From: an uncultured Cytophagaceae bacterium
Lineage (GTDB): Bacteria; Bacteroidota; Bacteroidia; Cytophagales; Spirosomataceae
NCBI GenBank assembly: GCA_903907915.1
Contig: CAIVPV010000121.1
Coordinates: 1-36,117 of the forward strand
Length of the DNA: 36,117 nt
Direction: 5' to 3'
Shown: one piece after another, positions 9,250 through 18,149 of the stretch
Layout: each line of letters opens with the position of its first letter
How positions within the stretch are numbered: position 1 is the stretch's first letter
Notes under the pieces: generated by a model
The model's database searches: none
Told to the model about the DNA's origin: nothing
The model's input: only the letters and a program-made list of their open reading frames with translations
Made by a program: the position numbers and the translations under genes

Positions 9250-9939
9250 ATGAAAGCTTATTTTCAGTCCATTTTAGAGGGAATTCAGAGTATCCGAAAG
9301 GGGATGGCTTTGACGTGGAAGCATGCCTGGGCGGCGCGTAAGCAACGCAGCATTCAAAATATCCAAGACCCTGATTATTTTAATCAGCAAGCTGGTATTG
9401 TCACACTTCAATACCCGCAACAACAAATGATACCCCCGGTCAACGGCCGCTACCAATTGCATAACGAAATGGATGATTGCATCGTCTGTGATAAATGTGT
9501 GAAGGTATGTCCGGTAGATTGCATTGAAATTGATCCGATTAAAGCGACGGGTTTAGTAGGCACCACGTCAGATGGTTCACCCATCCGTTTATATGCCGCT
9601 AAATTTGATATTGACATGTCCAAATGCTGCTTCTGCGGCCTTTGCACCACAGTTTGCCCCACGGAATGTTTGACGATGACCTCGGAATACGATTTCTCGG
9701 TCTTTGATGTGAAGGAACATAATTTCGAGTTTGCGAATTTGAGTCCGGAGCAGGCAGCTGAAAAGCGTGCTTTATATGAGCAGTTCGTGGCGGAGAAAGA
9801 AGCGGCGAAAACGGTAGCCTCTGCTGCGGCGACTACATCGGAAGCGCCAGAAGGAACTACAGAAGAAAAACCTAAACCAGCCTTCAAACCCGCCTTTAAG
9901 CCTGTTTTCAAACCAAAACCTAAACCAGACGCCGAATGA
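9250..9939 (+). CDS. nuoI: NADH-quinone oxidoreductase subunit I
   Basis: Two 4Fe-4S motifs CIVCDKCVKVCPVDC and CCFCGLCTTVCPTEC. ATG at 9250, 1 nt after the E1 stop, preferred over the listed 9109 start that overlaps E1. Confidence 0.93.
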   Translation: MKAYFQSILEGIQSIRKGMALTWKHAWAARKQRSIQNIQDPDYFNQQAGIVTLQYPQQQMIPPVNGRYQLHNEMDDCIVCDKCVKVCPVDCIEIDPIKATGLVGTTSDGSPIRLYAAKFDIDMSKCCFCGLCTTVCPTECLTMTSEYDFSVFDVKEHNFEFANLSPEQAAEKRALYEQFVAEKEAAKTVASAAATTSEAPEGTTEEKPKPAFKPAFKPVFKPKPKPDAE

Positions 9940-10469
9940 GCCCGCTCGTAATCGCTTTTTTGGTTTTAGCCTTATTGATATGCGGAAGTGCTTTGTCTAT
10001 GTTATGGACGAAAAATCTATTGCACGCGGCATTAGCTATGTTTCTAACCATGCTCGGTTTAGCCGGATTGTATGTTTTAGCTTATGCGGACGTATTAGCG
10101 GTGGCACATCTTTTAGTTTATGTAGGAGGGGTGCTGATCTTGATCTTGTTTGGGATTATGCTAACGAATCAAACGAATCAAACAAACCAAACAAACCAAA
10201 CCGATACCGCTTCCAGTAAAAATCATTTGATGACTCGGGAGTCGAGTCGCCTACTGCCGCTATCCATCGGATTATCTTTTTTTCTAGGCCTGTTTTGGTT
10301 ATTTACGAAAGGACCCTGGATGAATAATCTTCCTGTCACTGGCGATTCCAAATTGAAAGAAGTAGGTTTAGGCTTGTTGACTGAATATGCTTTTCCCTTC
10401 GAATTAGCCGGAGTCTTTTTATTGATTGCCTTAATAGGTGCCACCTTTGTTGCGAAGAACCATGACTGA
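9936..10469 (+). CDS. nuoJ: NADH-quinone oxidoreductase subunit J
   Basis: Multi-TM; NLLHAALAMFLTMLGLAGLYVLAYADVLAVAHLLVYVGGVLILILFGIMLTN is characteristic of NuoJ; ATGA overlap with nuoI. Confidence 0.92.
   Translation: MSPLVIAFLVLALLICGSALSMLWTKNLLHAALAMFLTMLGLAGLYVLAYADVLAVAHLLVYVGGVLILILFGIMLTNQTNQTNQTNQTDTASSKNHLMTRESSRLLPLSIGLSFFLGLFWLFTKGPWMNNLPVTGDSKLKEVGLGLLTEYAFPFELAGVFLLIALIGATFVAKNHD
10163..10198 (+). repeat. 9-bp tandem repeat (4 units) coding (T)NQ-type repeats in nuoJ
   Basis: aacgaatca aacgaatca aacaaacca aacaaacca, coding TNQTNQTNQTNQ. Confidence 0.95.
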
Positions 10470-10767
10470 TATTCCGGTACTTTATTTTTTGTGGGTATCC
10501 GCCTTTCTTTTCGCGACAGGTCTAACGATTTTGCTGTTGAAAAAGAATACGATTTTTGTCTTGATGGGCATTGAGCTGATTTTGAATGCAGCAAATTTGA
10601 ATTTAGTCGCCTTTTCGAAGAATGATCCATCGATGCAGGGGCTTTACCTCAGTCTGTTTGTCTTAGTAGTCGGAGTTTGTGAGATGGCGATTGCCTTGGC
10701 GATTATTTTACAAGTATACCGAAACTACCGCGCGATCGATGTGGATCAGTTTAAATCTGAATTCTAG
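10462..10767 (+). CDS. nuoK: NADH-quinone oxidoreductase subunit K
   Basis: ~101 aa, three TM helices, LLLKKNTIFVLMGIELILNAANLNLVAF and FVLVVGVCEMAIALAIIL; ATG at 10462 matches usual NuoK length. Confidence 0.93.
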   Translation: MTDIPVLYFLWVSAFLFATGLTILLLKKNTIFVLMGIELILNAANLNLVAFSKNDPSMQGLYLSLFVLVVGVCEMAIALAIILQVYRNYRAIDVDQFKSEF

Positions 10768-12566
10768 AGGTTTTCTAGTTGCTTTTTGAATTTGAGGGCT
10801 TTCATTTTGCCTAGGACTTTGGCCAAATCCTCATCCGACGCCTCCTTCAGCTTCGCCACCGTCCCAAAAGTCTTCAGTAATTTCTCCGCCGTCAACTTTC
10901 CAATCCCGTCCATCGTCTCTAATTGTGACACAATAAAGTTTTTACTTCGCTTATTTCGATGCGCCGTAATCCCAAACCGGTGCGCCTCATCCCGCAGCTG
11001 CTGAATCAATTTTAGCGATTCCGATTTCTTATCTATATATAAGGGCAAACTATCCTCGGGGAAATAAATCTCCTCTAAACGTTTCGCAATACCAATGATT
11101 GGAATCTTTCCATACAATTCGATAGCCTTCAACGCATCGCAGGCTGCACTTAACTGCCCCTTGCCTCCATCGACGATAATCAGATTCGGTAATTCGGCCT
11201 CTTCTTCTAATAAGCGCGTATATCTTCGGGTGATCACCTCGAACATCGTGGCATAATCGTCTGGCCCCTCCACTGTTTTAGGCGTGAAGATGCGGTAATC
11301 CTTTTTCGAAGGCAGAGAATTCATGAAACAGACCATCGCGGAGACCGGATTAGTCCCTTGTAAGTTCGAGTTATCGAAACATTCGATATGTTTAGGCAAG
11401 TCTGTGAGCCGCAAATCATTTTTCAATTTGATCATCACGCGCATCTTGCGATCCCCTCCACTTTCTTCGGCTGCCTTGCGATCCGCCTTATCTTTACGGA
11501 AATACAAGACGTTCTTTAAGGACATATCTAACAGCTTTCGCTTGTCGCCCTGATTCGGCAAGGTATTTTTCACCCCCTCAAATTCGATCGACATGGGGAT
11601 GTTAGTAATAATCTCTTTAGCCTTACTCTGAAACTGATCTCTTTTTTCCCAAATCAGCATCGTCAACAATTCTGCCTCCTCTTCCTCTAATTTTTTCTTC
11701 ACCTCCCAGGTCTGCGATTGCAAAATCGTTCCATTAATGACCTTCATGAAATTGATATAGGCCAAAGACTCATCCGACACGATCGAAAACACATCCACAT
11801 CATGGATCGATGGATTAACGACCGTCGACTTCGCTTGAAAGTTTTCCAATAAATGCCATTTCTCTTTCCACTCCTGCGCTTGTTCAAAGGCGTGGCGGGT
11901 GGAGGCGTCCTGCATTTGGGATATAAAGAAGCTTTTCGCTTTCTGGTAATTCCCCTTCAAAATCTGCGAAACCTGATCGATGTACTCCATATAGCGCACG
12001 TCCTGCTCTAAACCCTCACAAGGCCCCTTGCAATTACCGATATGGTATTCCAAACAAACCTTGAATTTCCCTGCCTCGATATTCGATTCCTTCAAATTAA
12101 GCGCACATGTCCGCAAAGGATACAGCTGGTGTAACATTTCGAGCAGCGCATTCATTTGTTTAGGATTCGCATAAGGTCCAAAAAACGTTCCCAAAGTATG
12201 ATTTATCCTACGTTCCGTAATCAAGCGCGGGAAACGTTCCTTTGTCAAACAAATAAAAGGATAGGTCTTGTCATCCCTTAATAGGATATTGTATTTGGGC
12301 TGAAACTGTTTGATCAGCGTATTCTCTAGCAGTAGCGCATCGAATTCTGAGTGAACGATAGTGAACTCCAGCTTACGGATCTGTGATACAAGTCGACGCG
12401 TCTTATTGTCCTTTCCTTTCGTATTGGTGAAATAGCTGCTGACTCTATTTTTTAAATTCTTCGCCTTACCTATATAGATGATGGTACCGCTTTCGTCAAA
12501 ATAGCGATATACCCCCGGATCTTCGGGTAAGGTAGGAAGGAGGATTTTAGGGTCAAAGGATGACAT
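10764..12566 (-). CDS. uvrC: Excinuclease ABC subunit C
   Basis: GIY-YIG start (LPEDPGVYRYFDESGTIIYIGKAKNLKNRVSSYF), UVR region, RNase H-like core (HIECFDNSNLQGTNPVSAMVCF, LIIVDGGKGQLSAA, RDEAHRFGITAHRNKRSK), C-terminal HhH (MDGIGKLTAEKLLKTFG). Confidence 0.97.
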   Translation of the reverse strand: MSSFDPKILLPTLPEDPGVYRYFDESGTIIYIGKAKNLKNRVSSYFTNTKGKDNKTRRLVSQIRKLEFTIVHSEFDALLLENTLIKQFQPKYNILLRDDKTYPFICLTKERFPRLITERRINHTLGTFFGPYANPKQMNALLEMLHQLYPLRTCALNLKESNIEAGKFKVCLEYHIGNCKGPCEGLEQDVRYMEYIDQVSQILKGNYQKAKSFFISQMQDASTRHAFEQAQEWKEKWHLLENFQAKSTVVNPSIHDVDVFSIVSDESLAYINFMKVINGTILQSQTWEVKKKLEEEEAELLTMLIWEKRDQFQSKAKEIITNIPMSIEFEGVKNTLPNQGDKRKLLDMSLKNVLYFRKDKADRKAAEESGGDRKMRVMIKLKNDLRLTDLPKHIECFDNSNLQGTNPVSAMVCFMNSLPSKKDYRIFTPKTVEGPDDYATMFEVITRRYTRLLEEEAELPNLIIVDGGKGQLSAACDALKAIELYGKIPIIGIAKRLEEIYFPEDSLPLYIDKKSESLKLIQQLRDEAHRFGITAHRNKRSKNFIVSQLETMDGIGKLTAEKLLKTFGTVAKLKEASDEDLAKVLGKMKALKFKKQLENL

Positions 12567-13058
12567 AGTCCAAAATTAAGCAAAAATCTCTTCTTTGTGT
12601 TTTTTGTAATTATCTAAGGAGGGTCTTTCTAGATTATGCACGCATTATCTATGTGTTATGCCTTGGTTACCTACTTCCAAATTCACGACAAAATCGACAT
12701 ATCTGCCGACCAAAGTATCTTTCTCTATTGTATTACAAAGGCAAAATAGCCCCCCTGAGAGCTTATTAAGAGAATACTGCTATTTAAAATAAAAAAAATG
12801 AAAAAATATCAACCGAAAACTTGTGAAGGTTGGAAGTATTGGACATATTTGGGGGTATGTAATAGTATAGCATAGTTGAGGCTGGTCATCTATTTCCGAT
12901 GTTGTTTTCACGTGCTATTGTATTATTTAAAGATTTGTTTAACGACTAAACCTATTTAAAGTTTAAACTATTTATTCACCTAATCAGAAAGGAGGGCTAT
13001 TGAACTAGTAAAACGTAAACCCAAAAAATTTAATTTAAAAACTAACTTAATCTTTATT
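12567..13058 (+). promoter_or_regulatory. Long AT-rich leader/intergenic region upstream of susC-like gene
   Basis: 492 bp without a long ORF between divergent uvrC and the susC-like gene; two AAGGAGGG octamers (12616-12623, 12989-12996) and two short ORFs (12636-12749, 12798-12875). Confidence 0.5.
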
Positions 13059-16000
13059 ATGAAAAACAATTTTTACCAAAGTCTACGAAGCTTTCTTTTG
13101 CTAGCGATAGTGATGCTAGGAAGCTTTTCGTCATTTGCCCAAGACCGCAAGGTTTCAGGTAAAGTCTCTGGGACAGATTCTCAGGGAATTCCAGGTGTCA
13201 GTATCTTAGTAAAAGGAACTAACACAGGAGCAACTACAGATGTTAATGGTACGTTCTCCGTATCTGTTAAGTCTGGATCAGCTGTTTTAAACATTTCAGC
13301 TGTAGGCTATAAGTCACAATCCGTTACTGTAGGTTCTCAAGCCTCTATTAACGTAACGTTAACAGAAGATAATTCTCAGTTAGATGAAGTAATCGTAACT
13401 GGTTACTCTGTGACTAACAAGAAAGAGTCCACTGCTGCTGCTTCTATCGTTAAAGCGAAGGATTTGCAAATCGCACCTTCAGGTAACGTAGAGCAACAAT
13501 TACAAGGTCGTGTAGCCGGTGTTACTTTAATCACAAACGGACAACCAGGTACTGCAAGTATCATCCGTGTTCGTGGTTTCGGTGCATTTGGTGGTAATGA
13601 GCCATTGTACGTTGTGGATGGAGTTCCAGTAGGAACAACAGATTTCCTTTCTCCTGATGATATCGAGTCTACAACGGTCCTTAAGGATGCGGCAGCGGCT
13701 TCTATCTATGGTGCTCGTGCAGCGAATGGTGTAATTGTTTACACAACTAAGCGTGGTACGCGTAATAAAGGTATTACGATTACTTATGATGGATTGTACG
13801 GTGGTACTGATCCTAACGTAGGTGGTGCTCCTAAAATGTTAACACCTCAAGAGCAAGCTGATTGGACTCACGTAGCTTTCCGTAATAACGCGGCGGCTAA
13901 CGGTACAGCAGTTTCTTATACTCACCCTCAGTACGGTACTTCAGCGCAAGCTACTTTACCTACTTACTTGCACTTTAATGGCGCAAATGGTGTGAACTCT
14001 GGTGACTTAGCTGCAGCTCAGGCTGCTTTCGGTGCGAATCCTTTGACTACATTTGTGATCAAAACAAATAAAGAAGGTACTAACTGGTTCGATGAAATTA
14101 CTCGTTTCGGTTCTACTATGCGTCACTCTTTAGGTATTAACGGTGGAACTGACAAAGGTCGTTTCTATTTAGGATTATCTGGACAAGAGCAACAAGGTAT
14201 CTTAATCGAGAATGATTTCAAACGTTATTCAGCACGTTTTAACTCTGAGTTCGATTTAGGAAAGAAAGTACGTGTAGGCGAAAACTTACAATTTACGTAC
14301 CGTTCAGTTCGTGGTCAAGGGGGTGGTAACAACGGTTTAGGTATTGCGGGTGATGAGTCAGTACTCTTATCTGCTTACCGTATGCCTACAGCTATTCCTG
14401 TATACGATGAGTTCGGAAGCTTTGCGTCTACTAAGGCGGCAGGTTTTAACAACCCTCGTAATCCAGTTCGTCAAATCATGCGTAATAACTCTAAGGACAA
14501 CAACTACAATGCATCTGCATTTGGTAACGTTTATGTAGAGTATGAGCCAATTAAAGATTTGATTTTGAAAACATCAATCGGTGGTAATTATTCAGGTTAT
14601 GGATATAAAGATTATAACTTCAAATACTTAGGGGATTCTGAGCCAGAGGCTTCAGATTCATTCTATGAAGGATCAGGTTATAACTTTGCCTATACTTTTA
14701 CAAATACAGCAGCATACAAATACCAGTTTAGAAAACATGGTGTTAAAGCTTTAGTAGGTATGGAGGCATTGAACACAGGTGCTGGTCGTCAGATCTCTGG
14801 TTCAGGTATCAATCCATTCTCAATGGATACAGACTTCGTAACTTTATCATCTGTGCAATCTCCAGTAGTTAACTCTAATTTGTATTCAGGTGTTAATTTC
14901 TACTCTCTATTCTCTAAGTTAGATTATAACTTCGATGAGAAGTATTATTTAACTGGAGTTGTTCGTCGTGACGGATCATCTCGTTTTGGTTCTGAGAATC
15001 GTTACGGTGTATTCCCTGCAGTATCTGCTGCTTGGAGAGTAACTTCTGAGGAGTTTATGAAGGATCTTCCTGCTGTCACTGATTTAAAAATTCGTGGTGG
15101 TTGGGGTTTAATGGGTAACTCAAATAACGTTGACCCAGCTAACCAGTATTCATTATATGCTGCTAATAAAGGATCATCTTACTATGCTATTGATGGTCAA
15201 TCATCAGGAGCTAACGAAGGATACTACCGTTCTCGTATCGGTAACCCAGCGGCTAAGTGGGAGACTTCAGAAACAATGAACATTGGTTTTGATGCAACTC
15301 TTTATAATGGTAAGTGGGAAATCGTATTAGATGTTTGGAGAAAAGATACACGTGATCTATTATTCAACGTGCCACTTCCAGCGGTAGTAGGACCATCTGC
15401 GTCTGCTCCTTCTGTGAACGTAGCGAAGATGCGTAACCAAGGTATTGATTTCCAAATCATTAACCGTGGTAAATTGACTTCTGATATCAAGTATGAACTA
15501 ACGTTAAACAATTCATTCTTGAAGAACGAAATCGTTGCATTTGCTCCAGGGATCACTAATTTAACAGGTGGTTCATTCCGTGGAATTACGCCAGTACGTA
15601 TGGAAGTAGGTCAATCATTATCTTCTTTCTACGGTTACAAAGTAATCGGATATTTCGGTTCTGCAGCTGAAGTAGCATCTGCTCCTTCTCAAGATGGTTC
15701 AGGAGTAGGTCGTTTCCGTTATGCGGATATCAATGGTGATGGTAAAATCACAACGGATGACCGTACGTTCTTAGGTTCTCCAGTACCAACTTATACAGGT
15801 GGTATTAATGTAGGTTTGACTTATAAGGATTTTGAATTTGCTACGTATTTATACGCTTCAGTAGGAAACCAAATCTGGAACCAATCTAAGTGGTTTACTG
15901 ACTTCTTCGGAACGTTTGAAGGATCAGGTAAAGGGGAACGCGCTAAGCAATCATGGACTCCGGCTTTAGGAAACAGTGCAGGTGCTCCTATCTGGGAATC

Positions 16001-16292
16001 AGCATCTAACATGTCTACTTCAGCGGGTGCTAACTCATGGTATGTAGAGAACGGTGATTACTTACGTGTTCAAAACATCTCATTAGGATACAACATTCCT
16101 AAAGCTTATACTTCTAAGTTAGGTATCAAGCGTGCGAAGTTTACTTTATCCGCTAACAACATCTTTACTTTTACTAAGTACAAAGGTTTAGATCCAGGTG
16201 TAGGTGGAGCGGCAGATACAGGTTTTGGTATTGATGTGGGTAACTATCCAGTGACTCGTTCATTCAATGCTTCTATCAACTTGACTTTTTAA
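13059..16292 (+). CDS. SusC/RagA-family TonB-linked outer membrane protein
   Basis: Signal peptide, carboxypeptidase-like domain (VSGKVSGTDSQGIPGVSILVKGTNTGATTDVNGTFSV), plug (LDEVIVTGYSVTNKKEST, YVVDGVPVGT, VLKDAAAASIYGARAANGVIVYTTKRG), C-terminal beta signature ending in F. Confidence 0.97.
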   Translation: MKNNFYQSLRSFLLLAIVMLGSFSSFAQDRKVSGKVSGTDSQGIPGVSILVKGTNTGATTDVNGTFSVSVKSGSAVLNISAVGYKSQSVTVGSQASINVTLTEDNSQLDEVIVTGYSVTNKKESTAAASIVKAKDLQIAPSGNVEQQLQGRVAGVTLITNGQPGTASIIRVRGFGAFGGNEPLYVVDGVPVGTTDFLSPDDIESTTVLKDAAAASIYGARAANGVIVYTTKRGTRNKGITITYDGLYGGTDPNVGGAPKMLTPQEQADWTHVAFRNNAAANGTAVSYTHPQYGTSAQATLPTYLHFNGANGVNSGDLAAAQAAFGANPLTTFVIKTNKEGTNWFDEITRFGSTMRHSLGINGGTDKGRFYLGLSGQEQQGILIENDFKRYSARFNSEFDLGKKVRVGENLQFTYRSVRGQGGGNNGLGIAGDESVLLSAYRMPTAIPVYDEFGSFASTKAAGFNNPRNPVRQIMRNNSKDNNYNASAFGNVYVEYEPIKDLILKTSIGGNYSGYGYKDYNFKYLGDSEPEASDSFYEGSGYNFAYTFTNTAAYKYQFRKHGVKALVGMEALNTGAGRQISGSGINPFSMDTDFVTLSSVQSPVVNSNLYSGVNFYSLFSKLDYNFDEKYYLTGVVRRDGSSRFGSENRYGVFPAVSAAWRVTSEEFMKDLPAVTDLKIRGGWGLMGNSNNVDPANQYSLYAANKGSSYYAIDGQSSGANEGYYRSRIGNPAAKWETSETMNIGFDATLYNGKWEIVLDVWRKDTRDLLFNVPLPAVVGPSASAPSVNVAKMRNQGIDFQIINRGKLTSDIKYELTLNNSFLKNEIVAFAPGITNLTGGSFRGITPVRMEVGQSLSSFYGYKVIGYFGSAAEVASAPSQDGSGVGRFRYADINGDGKITTDDRTFLGSPVPTYTGGINVGLTYKDFEFATYLYASVGNQIWNQSKWFTDFFGTFEGSGKGERAKQSWTPALGNSAGAPIWESASNMSTSAGANSWYVENGDYLRVQNISLGYNIPKAYTSKLGIKRAKFTLSANNIFTFTKYKGLDPGVGGAADTGFGIDVGNYPVTRSFNASINLTF

Positions 16293-16311
16293 TTAGCGAA
16301 AGCCATATTTA

Positions 16312-18072
16312 ATGAATAATAAAATGAAAAATAATCAGATTTTAAAGCGAATCGCTTTAGTGAGTGTGTCAGCTCTGACGTTGACCTTCGCTTGTAAGGA
16401 TCAGTTTTTAGAAGTTCCGCCTACAGCCTCTTTGGCTCAAGCACAATTATCTTCTAAAGCTGGTGTAGAAGGTGCCTTAATAGGTGCTTATGCTCAATTA
16501 GCTGCGAAAGGCTATTCTCGTCTTGCTGCAGGTAATAACTGGGTTTGGGGTTCAATCCGTGGTGGTGAGAACAACAAAGGAACGGATCCAGGGGATTATT
16601 CGAACATCAATACTATGCAACGTTATGAGGTTCAAGCTACTGATGGTGACTTGAATGATACGTGGAAAGGAAAATACGAAGGTATCGCTCGTTGTAATGC
16701 GACTATCAACTTAGCGAATGGTTCGAAAGAATTATCTGCTGCTGATAAGACGCGTATTGTTGCGGAGGCACGTTTCTTACGTGGTCACTACTACTTCGAA
16801 TTAAAGAAGTTATTTAACTCTGTTCCTTATGTGGATGAGACGTTAGATTACGGAAAAGGTATCGAAAAAGTAGCTAATACAGAAGCATTCTGGGATAAGA
16901 TCGAAGCTGATTTTGCGTATGCATTTGCAAACTTGCCAGCAACGTCTTCGTCTGCAGGTCGTGCGAACAAGTGGGCTGCTGAGGCTTATTTAGGTAAAGT
17001 GTTATTGTTCCAAGGAAAGTTTGCTGACGCGAAAGCGAAGTTAAATGACGTAATTGCGAACGGTGTTACTACGAATGGTAAGAAGTATGGTTTAGTTGCT
17101 AAGTTTGCTGATTTATTCAATGCAGAGTTTGACAACAATGAGGAGGCTATTTTCGCTATCCAATCTTCAATGAACACAGGTAACGTGAATAACGCGAACG
17201 GTTTCGATGACTTGAACTACCCATATAACACGGGTTCTGATGGTCCAGGTAACTGCTGCGGATTCTTTCAACCTTCGTTCTCTCTAGCTAATGCGTATCG
17301 TACAGTAGGTGGTTTACCTATCTTAACTGAGACAGCAGGTGCTCCAGATTATAACTCTACTGCGAATGCTGTGAAGAATGACTTTCTTATCGCTTCATCT
17401 GCTGCGTTTACAGAAGATGCAGGTACATTAGATCCACGTATTGACCACACTATCGGTCGTCGTGGTATCCAATACTTAGACTGGATCGAGCACCCGGGTG
17501 CTAACTGGATTCGTAAGCAAGATTACGCTGGTCCTTATTCTCCTAAGAAATACGTTTATTACAAGCGTCAAGAGAATACATTAACGGACGGTTCTTCATG
17601 GACACGTGGTTATGCAACGTTGAATTTCAATATCATTCGTTTTGCTGACGTATTATTAATGGCTGCTGAGGCTGAAATCGAAGCTGGTTCATTAACTACT
17701 GCTTTAGGTTACATCAACCAAGTTCGTGCTCGTGCGGCTAACCCTGCAGGTTTCGTAATGAAAGGTGGTGTTGCTGAGGCTAACTACGTAATCTCTCCTT
17801 ATACAGCATTTGCTGATAAGGCGTCTGCTCAAAAGGCGGTTCGTATGGAGCGTTTATTAGAATTAGCGACTGAAGGTCACCGTTTCTTCGACTTAGTTCG
17901 TTGGGGTATTGATGCAACTACGTTAAATGCTTATTTAGCGTATGAGTCTAAGTACTTAGTAACTAAGTTTGGTGGAGCATCTTACCAAGCGACGGATAAG
18001 TATTTACCTATCCCTCAATCTCAAATTGACATCCAAGGAACTTCAATCTTGAAGCAAAACCCAGGATATTAA
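16312..18072 (+). CDS. SusD/RagB-family nutrient-binding lipoprotein
   Basis: Lipobox-like LTFACKDQFLEVPPTASL; ARFLRGHYYFELKKLF; FNIIRFADVLLMAAEAEIEAG; INQVRARA; C-terminal YLPIPQSQIDIQGTSILKQNPGY. Confidence 0.96.
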   Translation: MNNKMKNNQILKRIALVSVSALTLTFACKDQFLEVPPTASLAQAQLSSKAGVEGALIGAYAQLAAKGYSRLAAGNNWVWGSIRGGENNKGTDPGDYSNINTMQRYEVQATDGDLNDTWKGKYEGIARCNATINLANGSKELSAADKTRIVAEARFLRGHYYFELKKLFNSVPYVDETLDYGKGIEKVANTEAFWDKIEADFAYAFANLPATSSSAGRANKWAAEAYLGKVLLFQGKFADAKAKLNDVIANGVTTNGKKYGLVAKFADLFNAEFDNNEEAIFAIQSSMNTGNVNNANGFDDLNYPYNTGSDGPGNCCGFFQPSFSLANAYRTVGGLPILTETAGAPDYNSTANAVKNDFLIASSAAFTEDAGTLDPRIDHTIGRRGIQYLDWIEHPGANWIRKQDYAGPYSPKKYVYYKRQENTLTDGSSWTRGYATLNFNIIRFADVLLMAAEAEIEAGSLTTALGYINQVRARAANPAGFVMKGGVAEANYVISPYTAFADKASAQKAVRMERLLELATEGHRFFDLVRWGIDATTLNAYLAYESKYLVTKFGGASYQATDKYLPIPQSQIDIQGTSILKQNPGY

Positions 18073-18090
18073 TTTGTTCTAATTTTCTTT

Positions 18091-18122
18091 AAAAAAGGTG
18101 GGATATTAATCCCACCTTTTTT
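18091..18122 (+). terminator. Intrinsic terminator downstream of susCD
   Basis: aaaaaaggtgggat-attaa-tcccacctttttt, stem followed by T run. Confidence 0.85.
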
Positions 18123-18149
18123 ATTTTCGCTTAAGTTTAAAATAACCCT

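Noticed and set aside
9450-9911. 153-aa minus-strand ORF
   Set aside because: Complete antisense shadow of nuoI, whose iron-sulfur motifs are unambiguous; no recognisable domain on minus strand.
10140-10200. CRISPR-like short repeats
   Set aside because: Contiguous in-frame 9-bp tandem units without spacers, inside nuoJ.
10223-10630. 135-aa minus-strand ORF
   Set aside because: Antisense to nuoJ/nuoK; low-complexity Lys/Ser-rich translation.
12790-12870. Putative -33/-7 promoter for the susC-like gene
   Set aside because: Only partial TTG and TAnTTG matches with wrong spacing; not enough to call.
12951-12975. Palindrome gtttaaac and nearby gttta/taaac inverted repeat as operator
   Set aside because: Short and AT-only; expected often by chance in an AT-rich leader.
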